From positions 78,432-142,431 of the forward strand of contig JAYEVK010000238.1 of the NCBI GenBank assembly GCA_036346275.1: a stretch of DNA of 64,000 nt. Direction: 5' to 3'. The notes under the pieces were generated by a model. The model was not told where the DNA came from. It was given only the letters and a program-made list of their open reading frames with translations, and searched no databases. Of the stretch, positions 21,655 through 32,611 are shown piece after piece. How positions within the stretch are numbered: the stretch's first letter is position 1; every line of letters starts with the position of its first letter. This DNA is from Otatea glauca (lineage: Eukaryota; Streptophyta; Magnoliopsida; Poales; Poaceae). Made by a program: the position numbers and the translations under genes.

Positions 21655-24600
21655 TGTAACATCCCAAAAATTTGGCTTATAATTTCGCTCATATGCTTTT
21701 TGGTGATTTTACGAATTTATTGGATTTTTTCGAAATTAATTGAATTGAATTTAATTAAGTATATTGAACCTTTGTGAAAACTAAATATATATAGATAAAG
21801 TTAATATAAAGTTTTACCAAAAATATTTTATTTGTGCTCGAATGTCTCAAAGTATTTATGAGAATTTTCGGGATTTTTCCGATATTTTAATTGCTTAAAG
21901 TAGATTAATCTAATTTCGGAATTATTTTAAATCAAAAGCTTTTGAAAATCGAGTGAAGCGATCGGGCGAAGCCCGAGATTGTCGCGTGCGCCCATCGACG
22001 TGCGGCCCGATCACCGCTCACGCCGCCTCGCGGCGTGGCCGTTGGATGAAGATCGGACGGTTTGTCTCCTTTCGCGAAACCCTAGCGCCTCGGCCGTTGG
22101 ATTGAGATCGGCGGTCGGGATCGTTTCGCGTTGTTTTGGTAAGTTTAGATCTCGCCGCTGATTTTGGAAAGAGCGGATCGGATCGTATCACCGGATCTAA
22201 TCTCGGCGCTCGTTACCGTCGGACGGTATCGCCCTTCGTCTCCGATTCGGTTTCGAATCCGTCGCGCTTGCCGCCGCCGCGTGATTTAGGGTTGCCGTTT
22301 TTAGCGCATGCCGAGGCTATAAAAGCCGCAGCCGCACACCGAGGTTCCTCATCCCGAGCGCATCCGCGATGCTAGCCTTCGCCGTTGAGTCACCGCCGTT
22401 TAGCCCGAGAGCTCGCCGTAGTTTTCTAGCGCCGCCGCTCGTTTTCTCGCCGTTCGCCGTCGTGCCGCCGTTCGGCGTGTGGGTTCGATTCGGGTTCGCC
22501 ACGCCGAGCCGCACCGAGCGACTACCTCTTCGTCGCCGGCGAGAGCGAACGCCGTCTGGGTCGTCGTCGTCCTCGTCTCCGGGAACTCGGCGCCCGCGAC
22601 ATCGCCGTGCCTTGAGCCAGACGGCCGTCGGATCTCGGCGGACCATCAGATCGAGCCACGCCGCCGTCTGCGATAAAGCGGCTTCGGGTAAGCGTGGACC
22701 GTTGGATCGAGGTTGTTCGGGTGAGATCGCGCGCGTGTGCGAGAGGCGTTAGCCGTCGGATCGTCGCGCAGATCTGGCGCCGCGTGTCGAGCATCGGCGC
22801 GGCGGCGTCGCGACCAATCGATCGGCGCCGCGTGTCGGCGCGCGTGGTGCGAGGCGCCGTGGGCGCGCCCACGGTGGACGAGGCGGTTCCGTGGACCGAG
22901 TCCATGGACCAGCGACGTGTCGGCGCCGATTGGTCCGAGTCGGCTGACGTCCGCTGCGCAATAAAATCTTTTCCAATAGAAAATAATTCGAAAAATCGAA
23001 ATTCTATTTTCGTATTTTGATGTTATTCAAACTTCAAAAGGCTATATCTTTTGCATTTTAACTCGGTTTGAGTGTTTCAAATTTCTAAAAATTTGTAAAA
23101 TCAAGATCTATTTATTGGTGAATTTTATTTTATTTTTGGAGTTTGGTTGCTCTCTGGTTTGGTGTTTATTTGCTATTTTGGCATCGTTTAGCGTGAGACG
23201 TTGAACCGCTCGGTGATCCGGAAGAAGATTAAATCGCCCAAGACCCAAGCTCAGATCAAGACCAGCACCTACTCCAAGGCAAGTTGTGCTTTGATCATGT
23301 TGCACCTAATTTTCACCAAATTACTATTTTGTCTTTTAAACTTTATGCATGATATTTTATGTGTATAAATGATTTCAATTAATGGGAATTAGATAATATG
23401 CCTATTTGAATTAAACCATACCTTGTCAATTATATGCCATGATCTATTTGTCACCCTAGGATGTGGAATTATAGTTGATAATCAACATGGGCTAGTTAGA
23501 TCGTCATAGATTGCTTAGCCATGCCACGTCATCACATGTGTCCGAATGTCGATACTTAATCTTGACTAATGGAATATGGAACAATGTTTATGAATTGGTG
23601 TGTCATGTGTTGTCACACAATGATATCAAGTTGTCGTGGCGAGGAGGTCACACATCGGGATTGAAATGTTGATGGCATGTGGTGCTTGGTAATCAACTGG
23701 GGTGGTAATGATTTTAGATTGAGGCAAGTGGCAAGGGGCGGTGTGCCAAGGTGGGCGGAGTTTGGCGTGGGTATGTGGAAATCTTGCCTTAATCACCTTA
23801 AGGACTTAACCTTGCAAGCCTTTGACTGAGTCTCTCTTGCAACCACATGTGCGGAATGGGACACCTAGTGAATAATTTGTGAAACCTAGATTTGATCTTG
23901 TCGTGGTGAATAGTGAGTCCCGGTTACGGTTTAACTCACATGGCGCAAGAGGGGGCCTGTTGTGGTGGTTTAACCCTTGATGTTGAAACCTTAGCGAGCG
24001 ATCTTGGGTCTAGGTGTAGCATTGTAAAGGCTTTGTTATGATCACTCGCCTTGGTGGTGTTTGGTTGTATCGTGTGGGTAAAGTGCATAACCTCTGCAGA
24101 GTGTACAATCTATTGAATAGCCGTGCTCACGGTATTGGGCAATGCTCGGAATTACTGATTAAGGGTTAGACTTTTGTTAAACAAAAACTTGTTGGGATGG
24201 CAAGGTGCCATGGAAGGTGGAAAATTAATTTAGGATTGGAAACTTGGTGTATTTGAAATCTGAATTTATTAATTCTTGTATTTGTTTTCTTGCTTTCCAA
24301 TCTATTTATTGTATTCTTGTTAAATCTTTGCTTTATTGCAAAAATACCCTCACTAGCCATTCCTTTGGATTAAGCCAAACATATAGAATATTAGACTTGC
24401 ATTATTTTGCACAACTTGTTGAGTGCTTTATGTACTCACCCCATCAACAACAACCGGAAGAGGAAGAATCTCGCTGATCATGGATGAGGATTATTTGGAT
24501 CACGAATGCTTAGGTCCGAGCCTCGTCGGTTGCACTCGTGGCGAATCGGAGCGCCATATGCGTTTATTCTATTTCATTGCTTCTCATTGATACTCTTTTT

Positions 24601-24778
24601 AAGCCCTGTGAGGCATTATTCATGTAAGACAACAATTATTATTAATTAATGAAGTTTATGCTATATTTATTTGTGTGTGACTATGATAGCATCTATGTTG
24701 AGCCTGTGTGCACTAGCGTGATCCTGGACTAGTGCGGTATACACAGAGGGTCCGGATTTGCAAATTCGGGTCCCGACA
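21655..24778 (+). repeat. 3' LTR of element B
   Basis: TGTAACATCCC...GGGTCCCGACA, 3124 bp, with a TATA box (TATAAAAG) at 22318. It is colinear with the 5' LTR. Differences are mostly short indels, concentrated in the CpG-rich 22000-22960 block, while the AT-rich last 1.5 kb is nearly identical. The end abuts element A's LTR in opposite orientation, giving an inverted repeat (21655-23826 with 24784-26960, about 950-bp spacer). Confidence 0.93.
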
Positions 24779-24783
24779 AGGTC
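24779..24783. other. target-site duplication of element B (right)
   Basis: AGGTC, identical to 12866-12870. Confidence 0.9.
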
Positions 24784-26960
24784 AAAGGCTTGCAAGGTTA
24801 AGTCCTTAAAGTGATTAAGGCAAGACTTTCACATACCCCTGCCAAACCTGGCCCACCTTGGCACACTGCCCCTTGCCACTTGCCTCAATCTAAAATCATT
24901 ACCACCCCAGTTGATTACCAAGCACCACATGCCATCAACATTTCAATCCCGATGTGTGACCTCCTCGCCACGACAACTTGATATCATTGTGTGACAACAC
25001 ATGACACACCAATTCATAAACATTGTTCCATATTCCATTAGTCAAGATTAAGTATCGACATTCGGACACATGTGATGACGTGGCATGGCTAAGCAATCTA
25101 TGACGATCTAACTAGCCCATGTTGATTATCAACTATAATTCCACATCCTAGGGTGACAAATAGATCATGGCATATAATTGACAAGGTATGGTTTAATTCA
25201 AATAGGCATATTATCTAATTCCCAGATTAATTGAAATCATTTATACACATAAAATATCATGCATAAAGTTTAAAAGACAAAATAGCGATTTGGTGAAAAT
25301 TAGGTGCAACATGATCAAAGCACAACTTGCCTTGGAGTAGGTGCTGGTCTTGATCTGAGTTTGGGTCTTGGAGCGACGAATCTTCCTCCGGATCACCGAA
25401 AGCGGTTCAACGTCTACGCTAAACGATGCCAAAATAGCAAATAAACACCAAACCAGAGAGCAAACAAACTCCAAAAATAAAATAAAATTCACCAATAAAT
25501 AGATATTGATTTTACAATTTTTAGAAATTTGAATCACTCAAATCCGAGTTAAAATGCAAAATATATAGCCTTTTGAAGTTTGAATAAATCTGAAAATACG
25601 AAAATAGAATTTCGATTTTTCCAATTATTTTTCTATTGGAAAAGATCTTTATTGCGCAACGCGACGTCAGCCCGACTCGGACCAATCAGCGCCGACATCG
25701 TCGCTCGTCCATGGACTCGGTCCACGGAATCGCCTCGTCCACCGTGGACGCGCCACGGCGCCTCGCATCACGCGCCCGACACGCGGCGCGATCGATTGGC
25801 TGCGACGCGCGCCGTGCCGATGCTCGACACGCGGCGCGATCTGCGCGACGATCGACGGCCACCGATCTACCCCTACGTGGCTCAATCCGATCGTCTATTC
25901 GGATCTAACGGTTAGAAATTTACCCGGCGAAACACCGATGAAGAAGCGGCGTGGCTTGATCCGGACGGTTGGCGAAGATCCAACGGATGCGCGAAGCTTC
26001 GAGACACGGCGGCGGGCTTGCACCGGAGCGAGGAAGACGACCACCCGAGCGGTGTTTCGACGCGACTCGGCGAGAAGAAGGGCGACTCGACGCGACACGA
26101 CGCGAGGAACTCGGATCTGGAACCGATTCGGCGGGAGGATGCTCGGCGGCGGCGGAATGGCGCAAAACTCGCGGCGGCCTGCAAAGAACTACGGCGAGCT
26201 CTGGCGATGATGGCGTGAAACGGCGAAGAGGCGAGCTATCGGCCGCGCAAGGAACGAGGAACATCGGAGGCGCGGGTGCGGCTTTATAGCCTCGGCATGC
26301 GCGCGTGGAAGGAAACCCTAAATCACGCGGCGGCGGCGGCAGCAGCGGCGCGATTCGAAACCGAATCGGAGACGACGATCGAGACCGTCCGATCCAAGAT
26401 GAGCGCCAAGATTAGATCCGGCGATACGATCCGATCCGCTCTTTCCAAATCCAACGGACGAGATCTAAACTTACCAAAACAACGCGGCGTCCCGACCACT
26501 TGATCTCGATCCAACGGCTCGCAAAGACTAGGGTTTCGCGAAAGGAGGCGACCATCGATCTTCATCCAACGGTCACACGCTTGGCGGCGCGAAAGCGGTG
26601 ACGGGGGCGCGACAAAGAATGGGCAGCAAGACGCACAGTCTTTGGGCTTGGCCCAAGATCTTATTCACTCGATTTTCAAAAGCTTTTTGATTTAAAATAA
26701 TTCCCGAAATTAGATTAATCTATTTTAAGTAATTAAAATATCAGGAAAAATCCCAGAAAATTCTCATAAATACTTTGAGACATTCTGAGCTCAAATAAAA
26801 TATTTTTGGTAAAACTTTATATTAACTTTATCCATATATATTTAGTTTTCACCAAAGGTTCAATATACTTAATTAAAATAAATTTAGATAATTTCTGGAA
26901 AAATCCAATAAATTGAGAAAATCACAAAATGCACGTGAGCGAAAATTTTGGGATGTTACA
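24784..26960 (-). repeat. 3' LTR of element A, second segment
   Basis: Continuation of the LTR interrupted at 12870, ending GGGATGTTACA. It contains the reversed TATA box (CTTTATA) at 26282-26288 and the conserved coding-like segment near 25310-25420. Compared with the right LTR it lacks about 11 bp just before the end (between repeated 'aaatt' motifs around 26948), which looks like a slippage deletion. Confidence 0.9.
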
Positions 26961-26975
26961 AACCTCCCCTTAATG
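26961..26975 (-). other. polypurine tract of element A
   Basis: AACCTCCCCTTAATG on the + strand reads as a purine tract on the element strand, directly next to the 3' LTR. Confidence 0.85.
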
Positions 26976-26999
26976 AATCTCGACCCGAGATTCAAGGCT

Positions 27000-27300
27000 G
27001 ACTAGGGAATAGGTTTGGAAATTCCATCTTCAGGTCCTCTTCACGCTCCCAGGTTGCCTCATTCTCAGAATGGTTGCTCCACTAAACTCTGCAAAAACGA
27101 ACTGACTTGTTCCTGGTTCTGCGGTCCATGACATCCAAAATTTTCATTGGATGTTCTTTGTAGGTCAAATCCTTCTGCAACTCAATCTCTTCCATAGGTG
27201 TCTGCTCTGCTGGCACCAAGACACTTCTTGAGTTGTGACACATGGAACACATCATGCACTCTTGCCAGCAACTGCGGCAATTCCAACTGATAAGCAACCT
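27000..27300 (-). pseudogene. chromodomain and pol C-terminus of element A
   Basis: The minus frame 27082-27297 reads a CMMCSMCHNSRSVLVPAEQT-type boundary, then the chromodomain start around VMDRRTRNKSVRFC. The rest, to about 27000, is in a shifted frame. It is homologous to 21360-21615 of B. It probably helped target integration. Confidence 0.78.
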
Positions 27301-27469
27301 CCCCTCGACGGCTCAAAATTTTGAACGGTCCAACATATCTTGGGCGAGCTTTCCTTTAGCGTGGAACCTTTTAACTCCTTTGGAGGGTAACCTAAGATAC
27401 ACGAAATCATCGGCTCGAAACTTAGATCACGACGCGTCGATTATCGCAGTAACTCTTTTGCCTTGACTA

Positions 27470-28330
27470 CGCGATTTTCAACCTCTCTCTTATCATAGCA
27501 ACTTGCTCTTGACTTCCTTGAGAATATCGGGCCAAATATCATACGCTCTCTGTCTCATTCCAATTTAGCGGGTACGACAGCACGACCATATAAAGCTTCA
27601 AATGGCGACATCCGCAAACTAGCTCGTGATTGTTGTTATAATCGAACTCGCATATGGCAAACATTTATCCCATGATGTAGTGTAGGCTAAAGCACAAGCT
27701 CTTAACATATCTTCCAAAATCGATTTACTCTTCTGTCTCGACCATCGGTTGCGAGGATGATATCTTTGTGCTAAAGTTCAAGCGCGTTCCCATGGCTTCA
27801 TGCAATTTATCCCAAAATCTCGAGGTGAATCGAGTACCTCGTCGACACTATTTTCTTTGGTACACCATGCAAACACACGATTCTGGCAATGTATAGTTCT
27901 GCTAACCGGTCTCCTGAGTAAGTTGTCTTGACTGGAATGAAGTGAGCAACTTTGGTCAATCGATCCACAATGACCCATATAGAATCATACCCATTTTGAG
28001 TTCTTGGCAATCCGTGATGAAATCCATACCATTTCTTCCCACTTCCATTTCGGGACTTTTAGCGGTTGTAGCAAACCTGCTAGTCTCTCGATGTATTGCC
28101 TTAACTCTCGGCATACATCGCACAAGGCAACGTGCTCGGCGACTTCACGCTTCATATTCGGCCACCAAAACCTCTCCTTTAAGTCCTGGTACATCTTAGC
28201 GCTTCCTGGATGAATTGAATACTTGGAATCATGAGCCTCTTCCAAAATCAACTGCTTAAGTTCTAGTCTGTTTGGCACACAAATGCGACCCTTGAACCAC
28301 ATGGTACCTTGGTCGTCCACGGAAAGTCCT
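27470..28330 (-). pseudogene. integrase of element A
   Basis: The minus frame 27985-28320 carries the zinc-binding N-terminus (HDSKYSIHPGSAKMYQDLKE, FWWPNMKREVAEHVALCDVC) after an 'RICVPNRLELKQ' linker. The frame 27807-28010 continues with GYDSIWVIVDRLTKVAHFIP and RIVCLHGVPKKIV, covering the first catalytic Asp. The second catalytic region (about 27820-27850) is off-frame. The C-terminal core decays toward 27470. The best copy of this domain in the window. Confidence 0.85.
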
Positions 28331-28489
28331 TTGCTAATCCTTCATCCTTTTTAGCCTTGATTGGTTGACTTTCTCATCATCTTTTGTCCTTCCCGAATTT
28401 GATCTTGAGCATTGGCTTCACTTCCAAAGCAACAGAATCCTTCTAAAACTACTTCCAATTTTAAATTTTGCAATTCTGCACGATTATTA

Positions 28490-28960
28490 TCCTTCCCGCA
28501 CCATCATATTCGCCACGTAGCTCTTGCGACTTAAGGCATCGGCTACCACATTTGCTTTTCCGGATGGTAATGAATTCCCATGTTATAATCCTTGATTAAT
28601 TCCAACCATCTCCTTTGCCTCATATTGAGATCGATTGAGTGAAAATATATTTCAAACTCTTATGGTCCGTATATATCTCACATCTATTTCCAATGAGATA
28701 ATGACGCCACAATTTCAAGGCATGCACCACGGCACCAATTCCAAGTCATCGTAGGATAATTTCCTTCGTGCGGTCTTAATCGCCTTGACGATATGTGACC
28801 ACTTTACCCTCTTGCATCAATACGCATCCAAGACCTCGTCTTGACGCATCACAATATATATCGAGTCGTTTCAACATTAGGCAAAACCAACACTGGGTGT
28901 TGTTAAGCGCTTCTTTAATTCCTCAAAACTCTTATCACAATCAAGCGTCCATGAAAATTT
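28490..28960 (-). pseudogene. RNase H of element A
   Basis: Reverse translation shows the same RNase H blocks as B at 19690-20110, including the YTDHKSLKYIFTQS region at about 28640-28680 and the ADALSRKSY end at about 28520-28550. Frame changes separate them. Confidence 0.8.
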
Positions 28961-28971
28961 CTTTTCCTTTT

Positions 28972-29526
28972 TCAATAACGAGTAAGAGGTCTCGCAATCA
29001 TCGAAAATCCTTCTATGAACCGCGATAATATCACGCCATTCCCGTAAAACTTGGACTTGAGTGCGGACTTTGGTTGCTCCCAATGCAACACCGCCTCCAC
29101 TTTGCTTGGGTCGACAGCAACTCCTTCTGCAGTCATGACATGACCGAGAAATTCCACCTTTTCCTTCCAAAAGTCGCATTTACTGAACTTAGCATACAGC
29201 TGTTGCTCACGCAGCTTTTCCAACACTAGCCTCAGATGATTTGCGTGCTCTGCTTCGGTCTTCGAATATACCAAAATATCATCTATGAACACAACAACAA
29301 ACTTGTCCAAGTATTCCATGAAAATCTTATTCATCAAGTTCATGAAATATGCCGGCGCATTGGTCAATCCAAAAGACATGACCGTGAACTCATAATGTCC
29401 ATATCTTGAAGAGAATGCGGTCTTTGGAACATCTCCCGCCCGAATCTTTAGTTGATGATATCCGGAACGAAGGTCTATCTTGGAGAACACTCCGACTCCT
29501 CTCAAGCCGGTCGAACGGATCATCAA
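28972..29526 (-). pseudogene. reverse transcriptase of element A, second half
   Basis: A 184-codon minus frame covers FSKIDLRSGYHQLKIRAGDV, the AFSSRYGHYEFTVMSFGLTN block, DKFVVVFIDDILVYS with the catalytic DD, and FLGHVMTAEG. It is longer and cleaner than the homologous stretch in B. A frame change near 29500 separates it from the upstream half (29390-30094). Confidence 0.88.
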
Positions 29527-30240
29527 TCCTTGGCAACGGATACTTATTCTTAATCGTCACTTCATTAAGTGCACGGTAATCAATACACATTCTAAGGCTT
29601 CCATCCTTTTTCCTGACAAACAAAACTGGCGCTCCCCATGGCGACGAACTTGGTCTTATAAAACCTTTCTCTAATAACTCGTCGATCTGTTTCTTCATCT
29701 CTACTAACTCATCGGTAGGCATCCGATAAGGTCTTTTTGCTATTGGTGCGGTTCCCGGTGCTAACTCAATTATGAACTCGATGTCACGGTCTGGCGGCAT
29801 TCCCGGCAAATCTTCTGGAAATACGTCTGGATATTCCCTGACTACTGGCACGTCCTCTATGACGACGGTTCTCATGCTATTAACCATTAATTGACCCTTA
29901 CGAACTGATGTCGCTCGAAATTCCACCTTTTCTCCTCTAGGGCTCTCAATGGATACAACCCTTCGACCACAATCCAAAACTGTCTTATGCTTGGTTAACC
30001 AGTCCATTCCCAATATGACATCTAAAACTTGGGCATCTAGAATAATCAAGTTCGCTAGGAACTCTACCCCATTAATTATTAGCTTCACCCCCAAACACCC
30101 AAGGTTAGATCTTAACTCGGATCACGGGCTTGTACTAGCATCACACACTTAAGATTTTTCATGCTCAAACCATTTTGGATGCAAAAGCTCGAGAGACAAA
30201 GGAATGCGAAGCTCTGAATCAAATAATCTTTTGCTATGGT
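29390..30240 (-). pseudogene. protease and reverse transcriptase first half of element A
   Basis: The minus frame from 30094 reads MGVKLIINGVEFLANLIILD, then DVILGMDWLTKHKTVLDCG (protease second half), REYPDVFPEDLPGMPPDRD (protease-RT linker) and the RT start RMPTDELVEMKKQIDELLEK through IDYRALNEVTIKNKYPLPRI. The protease active-site region is just upstream at 30180-30240 in another frame. Its aspartate-serine motif is followed by a one-base frame loss, as in B. This is the longest uninterrupted pol stretch in the window (234 codons). Confidence 0.88.
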
Positions 30241-30249
30241 ACCGAGTTT

Positions 30250-31418
30250 ACAAAAACTTACCCGATCGACGTCGATGCTTCCTGGCTCTATCGGCGGTGA
30301 TGTGGTTGACTCGCCTCGAATAGTAGCTTGAGGCGTCACTCCTGCTGTCCGGCTCCTCGATTCGCTCCGTCATCGGTGCCTTAGCGGTGTCGTTCCAAGG
30401 TTGAAACGCATGGCGTGATTCCTCCTTTCGGGACATCTATTAGCATAATGCTGACTCATTGCAATCATAGCACCTTCGGCGGTACCGACTTGCCTCCCCT
30501 TGAGCATTGTTACCTTGGGCCGACGTCGATAACCTTGTCCGATGGTCGCGGTGCGGTGTTGTCGGCTTGTTAACGACTTGTGGTTGGAACCTAGCAAGCT
30601 GTTGCGGTGTCATCCTCATTCGCAGTGGTTAGGCGCCCACCGGGTTAGTCATCAGCGTTTGCGATTTTCCCCAAGCTCCTTGCGCTTATCCTCCGTAATC
30701 AAAGCCTTGTTTACCAATTCTTGGAAATCGGAAAAGTGTGGGTAATCGGCCCCACTTGCGACCCCGAGTTTAGTCCTTTCATGAAGCGGATCGCTGGCCT
30801 TGTCCGTCGCTACGTCCTCAAAAGCATAGCGAGCTAAGCTGCGTGAATTTGTTTAAGTAATCGCCACCGGTTGGCTTCCTTGCTTAAGCGCCTGAACTCT
30901 TCCTTTTTCAGTCCATCATCCTCCAGGTACATGGAAATCTTGGCGGAAGGCCGTTGCAAACTCTTCCCATGTGATTTCCATGGGTGCTTCGTGAGCGACA
31001 CAATAGTTCTCCCACCATTTCGCATTTGTTCCTCTAGCCGATGGGATGCGTAAAGAACCTTCTCATGGCCTTCACATTGAGTGATGTACAATTTCCTCTC
31101 AATGGTTCTCAGCCAATCATCCGCTTCCAAGGGATTGACATTTCCTGAGAATGTTGGTGGTCGGGTCCTCATGAAGTCCGACAACTTTGAGTAAGGACGA
31201 GGCCCGCCATTGTTGTTACGAAAGTGAGGGTTGTTGATCGCAGCCATATTGGTCATCGCCGCATCATAGTCCGCATCAACCGAGTTTGCGCAGCGAGAAA
31301 AGCTCCCAAGTTCGCATATCCATTGGCGGTGCTTGCTGCGGTGGTGCTCCTTCATTGGGATTGTTGCTGGCCTGCGACCACTTCTGAAGCCCCATTGTTC
31401 TTTGCGAGTGTTCACCAT
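30250..31418 (-). pseudogene. gag of element A
   Basis: Starts MVNTRKEQWG at 31418 (minus). The frame 30834-31460 carries SKLSDFMRTRPPTFSGNVNP, LRTIERKLYITQCEGHEKVL and ASHRLEEQMRNGGR, the matrix/capsid region. The zinc knuckle is at about 30420-30470 (minus), with a Y-A-N-R-C-P end. The frame is lost around 30990 and again downstream. Homologous to 17217-18200 of B. Confidence 0.82.
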
Positions 31419-31699
31419 CCGCTTGATTGCTTCTTGGGTTAGGAAAGATAGATGTAGCATAGATAAGATGCAAGAATTTCTAAGGCGGGGAAACAGTTAA
31501 ACCCAACTTAAATAATCTTTATTATTATTACTTGGTATGGTTGCTTACAATGCCTAAGGGCTTTGCAACACATCTGCACACTCAAACAAACAATTAAGAA
31601 CCAAACTAAACATGCAACCTTAACGTCTACTAAAAGGTAAAGGCTAACTTAAGAACGCGACTCAACACTCGAGTCTCAACACAACTCTAAGACCAACTC

Positions 31700-32439
31700 T
31701 CACTCATCCACCACCCCTGGTGAGATCGATCGGTGCATACACCGGTGGGTGGGTGGCATGGGTGCGAACCTATCCAGTGACCCTCTGCTGGCTCCTCGAG
31801 CTCCCACTCACGCTCTTCCGGTCTTCTTCTTCCTCCTCGGCGACCTCATCCGGCTCTGGACGACTGGTCCGCTAGCTCCTCGGCCACCGCAAGGCTTCCT
31901 CCGGCCGCCGATGACTCGGCTGCGGCGCCACGGGTCTTTGAAGCTCTCGCTCCGCCACTCTCGGCGCCTCACTGCTTTGTCTCGGCTCTGCGGTGTCCCT
32001 TAGGTGATCCTCCGGCGGTGGCGAACTCAAGAAGGTGTACTGCAGAGCACACTCTCCCTCCACGATCCGTCGACCTTGCACGCCGCGACCGTCGGGTGAA
32101 GTCGAAGCACGGTGTCGCTGGCTCGTGAGGCGAGTCGTGGCAGATCCGTCGTGAGAGCAAGTCTAGCGACCTCTGAACTCCGGTCTCGTAAGTGAACCTC
32201 CGGCGGTGATGTGGATCGGTGCGGTGGTCTCGCCGCACTCGGCGAAGATGATCGCTTGCGTAAGAACCCCGATGCACACCGTTGACGTTCAGCTTGCTTC
32301 CTCGGTAGAGCGGACGATCAAAGCCTCCAATCACTTGAAGAACTCTCCACGGCTCCATGGCATAGCCACCTGTCTTGACTCGAAGGATGGAAGATCGGCA
32401 TCTATTCAAAACAAAATTTTGAATAAGATCTCCACTCAA
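31700..32439 (-). pseudogene. uncharacterised pre-gag ORF of element A
   Basis: The minus frame 31969-32439 includes GYAMEPWRVLQVIGGFDRPL and GSKLNVNGVHRGSYASDHLR, clearly homologous to the ORF at 16271-16936 in B. A frame change near 32050 moves the middle part (RRIVEGECALQYTFLSSPPP) to the frame at 31872-32081. The acidic C-terminus lies at 31740-31870. Presence in both copies shows the ORF is a family feature, not an accident of one insertion. Confidence 0.65.
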
Positions 32440-32595
32440 GCAACAACGAAAAGAAGGTAATTTAGCAAGGATGAGAGTAGGAGGATGAGATAAGCCAAGA
32501 GTTTCATATTAGTCAATTTTACGTTTTCTTTAGAAAATAATTTTGGACACTCCTAAGAGATACCAACTACCTAGGGCCAAGACCTATAGTCGGAT

Positions 32596-32607
32596 GGCTC
32601 GATACCA
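32596..32607 (-). other. primer-binding site of element A
   Basis: GGCTCGATACCA on the + strand, that is TGGTATCGAGCC on the element strand, 4 bp from the LTR. It carries the same one-base difference from the usual methionine-tRNA site as in B. Confidence 0.8.
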
Positions 32608-32611
32608 CCTC

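Larger units (their letters stand above)
12871..24778 (+). mobile_element. Ty3/gypsy chromovirus B (Del/Tekay-type), plus strand
   Basis: Complete LTR-to-LTR element of 11,908 bp: 5' LTR 12871-16015, primer site 16020, extra ORF 16271-16936, gag from 17217, pol to about 21615, polypurine tract 21644, 3' LTR 21655-24778. It is flanked by a perfect AGGTC duplication and lies inside the 3' LTR of element A, a member of the same family in opposite orientation. LTR lengths (3145 and 3124 bp) differ by small indels. All pol domains are recognisable but split over several frames. B is necessarily younger than A. Confidence 0.93.
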
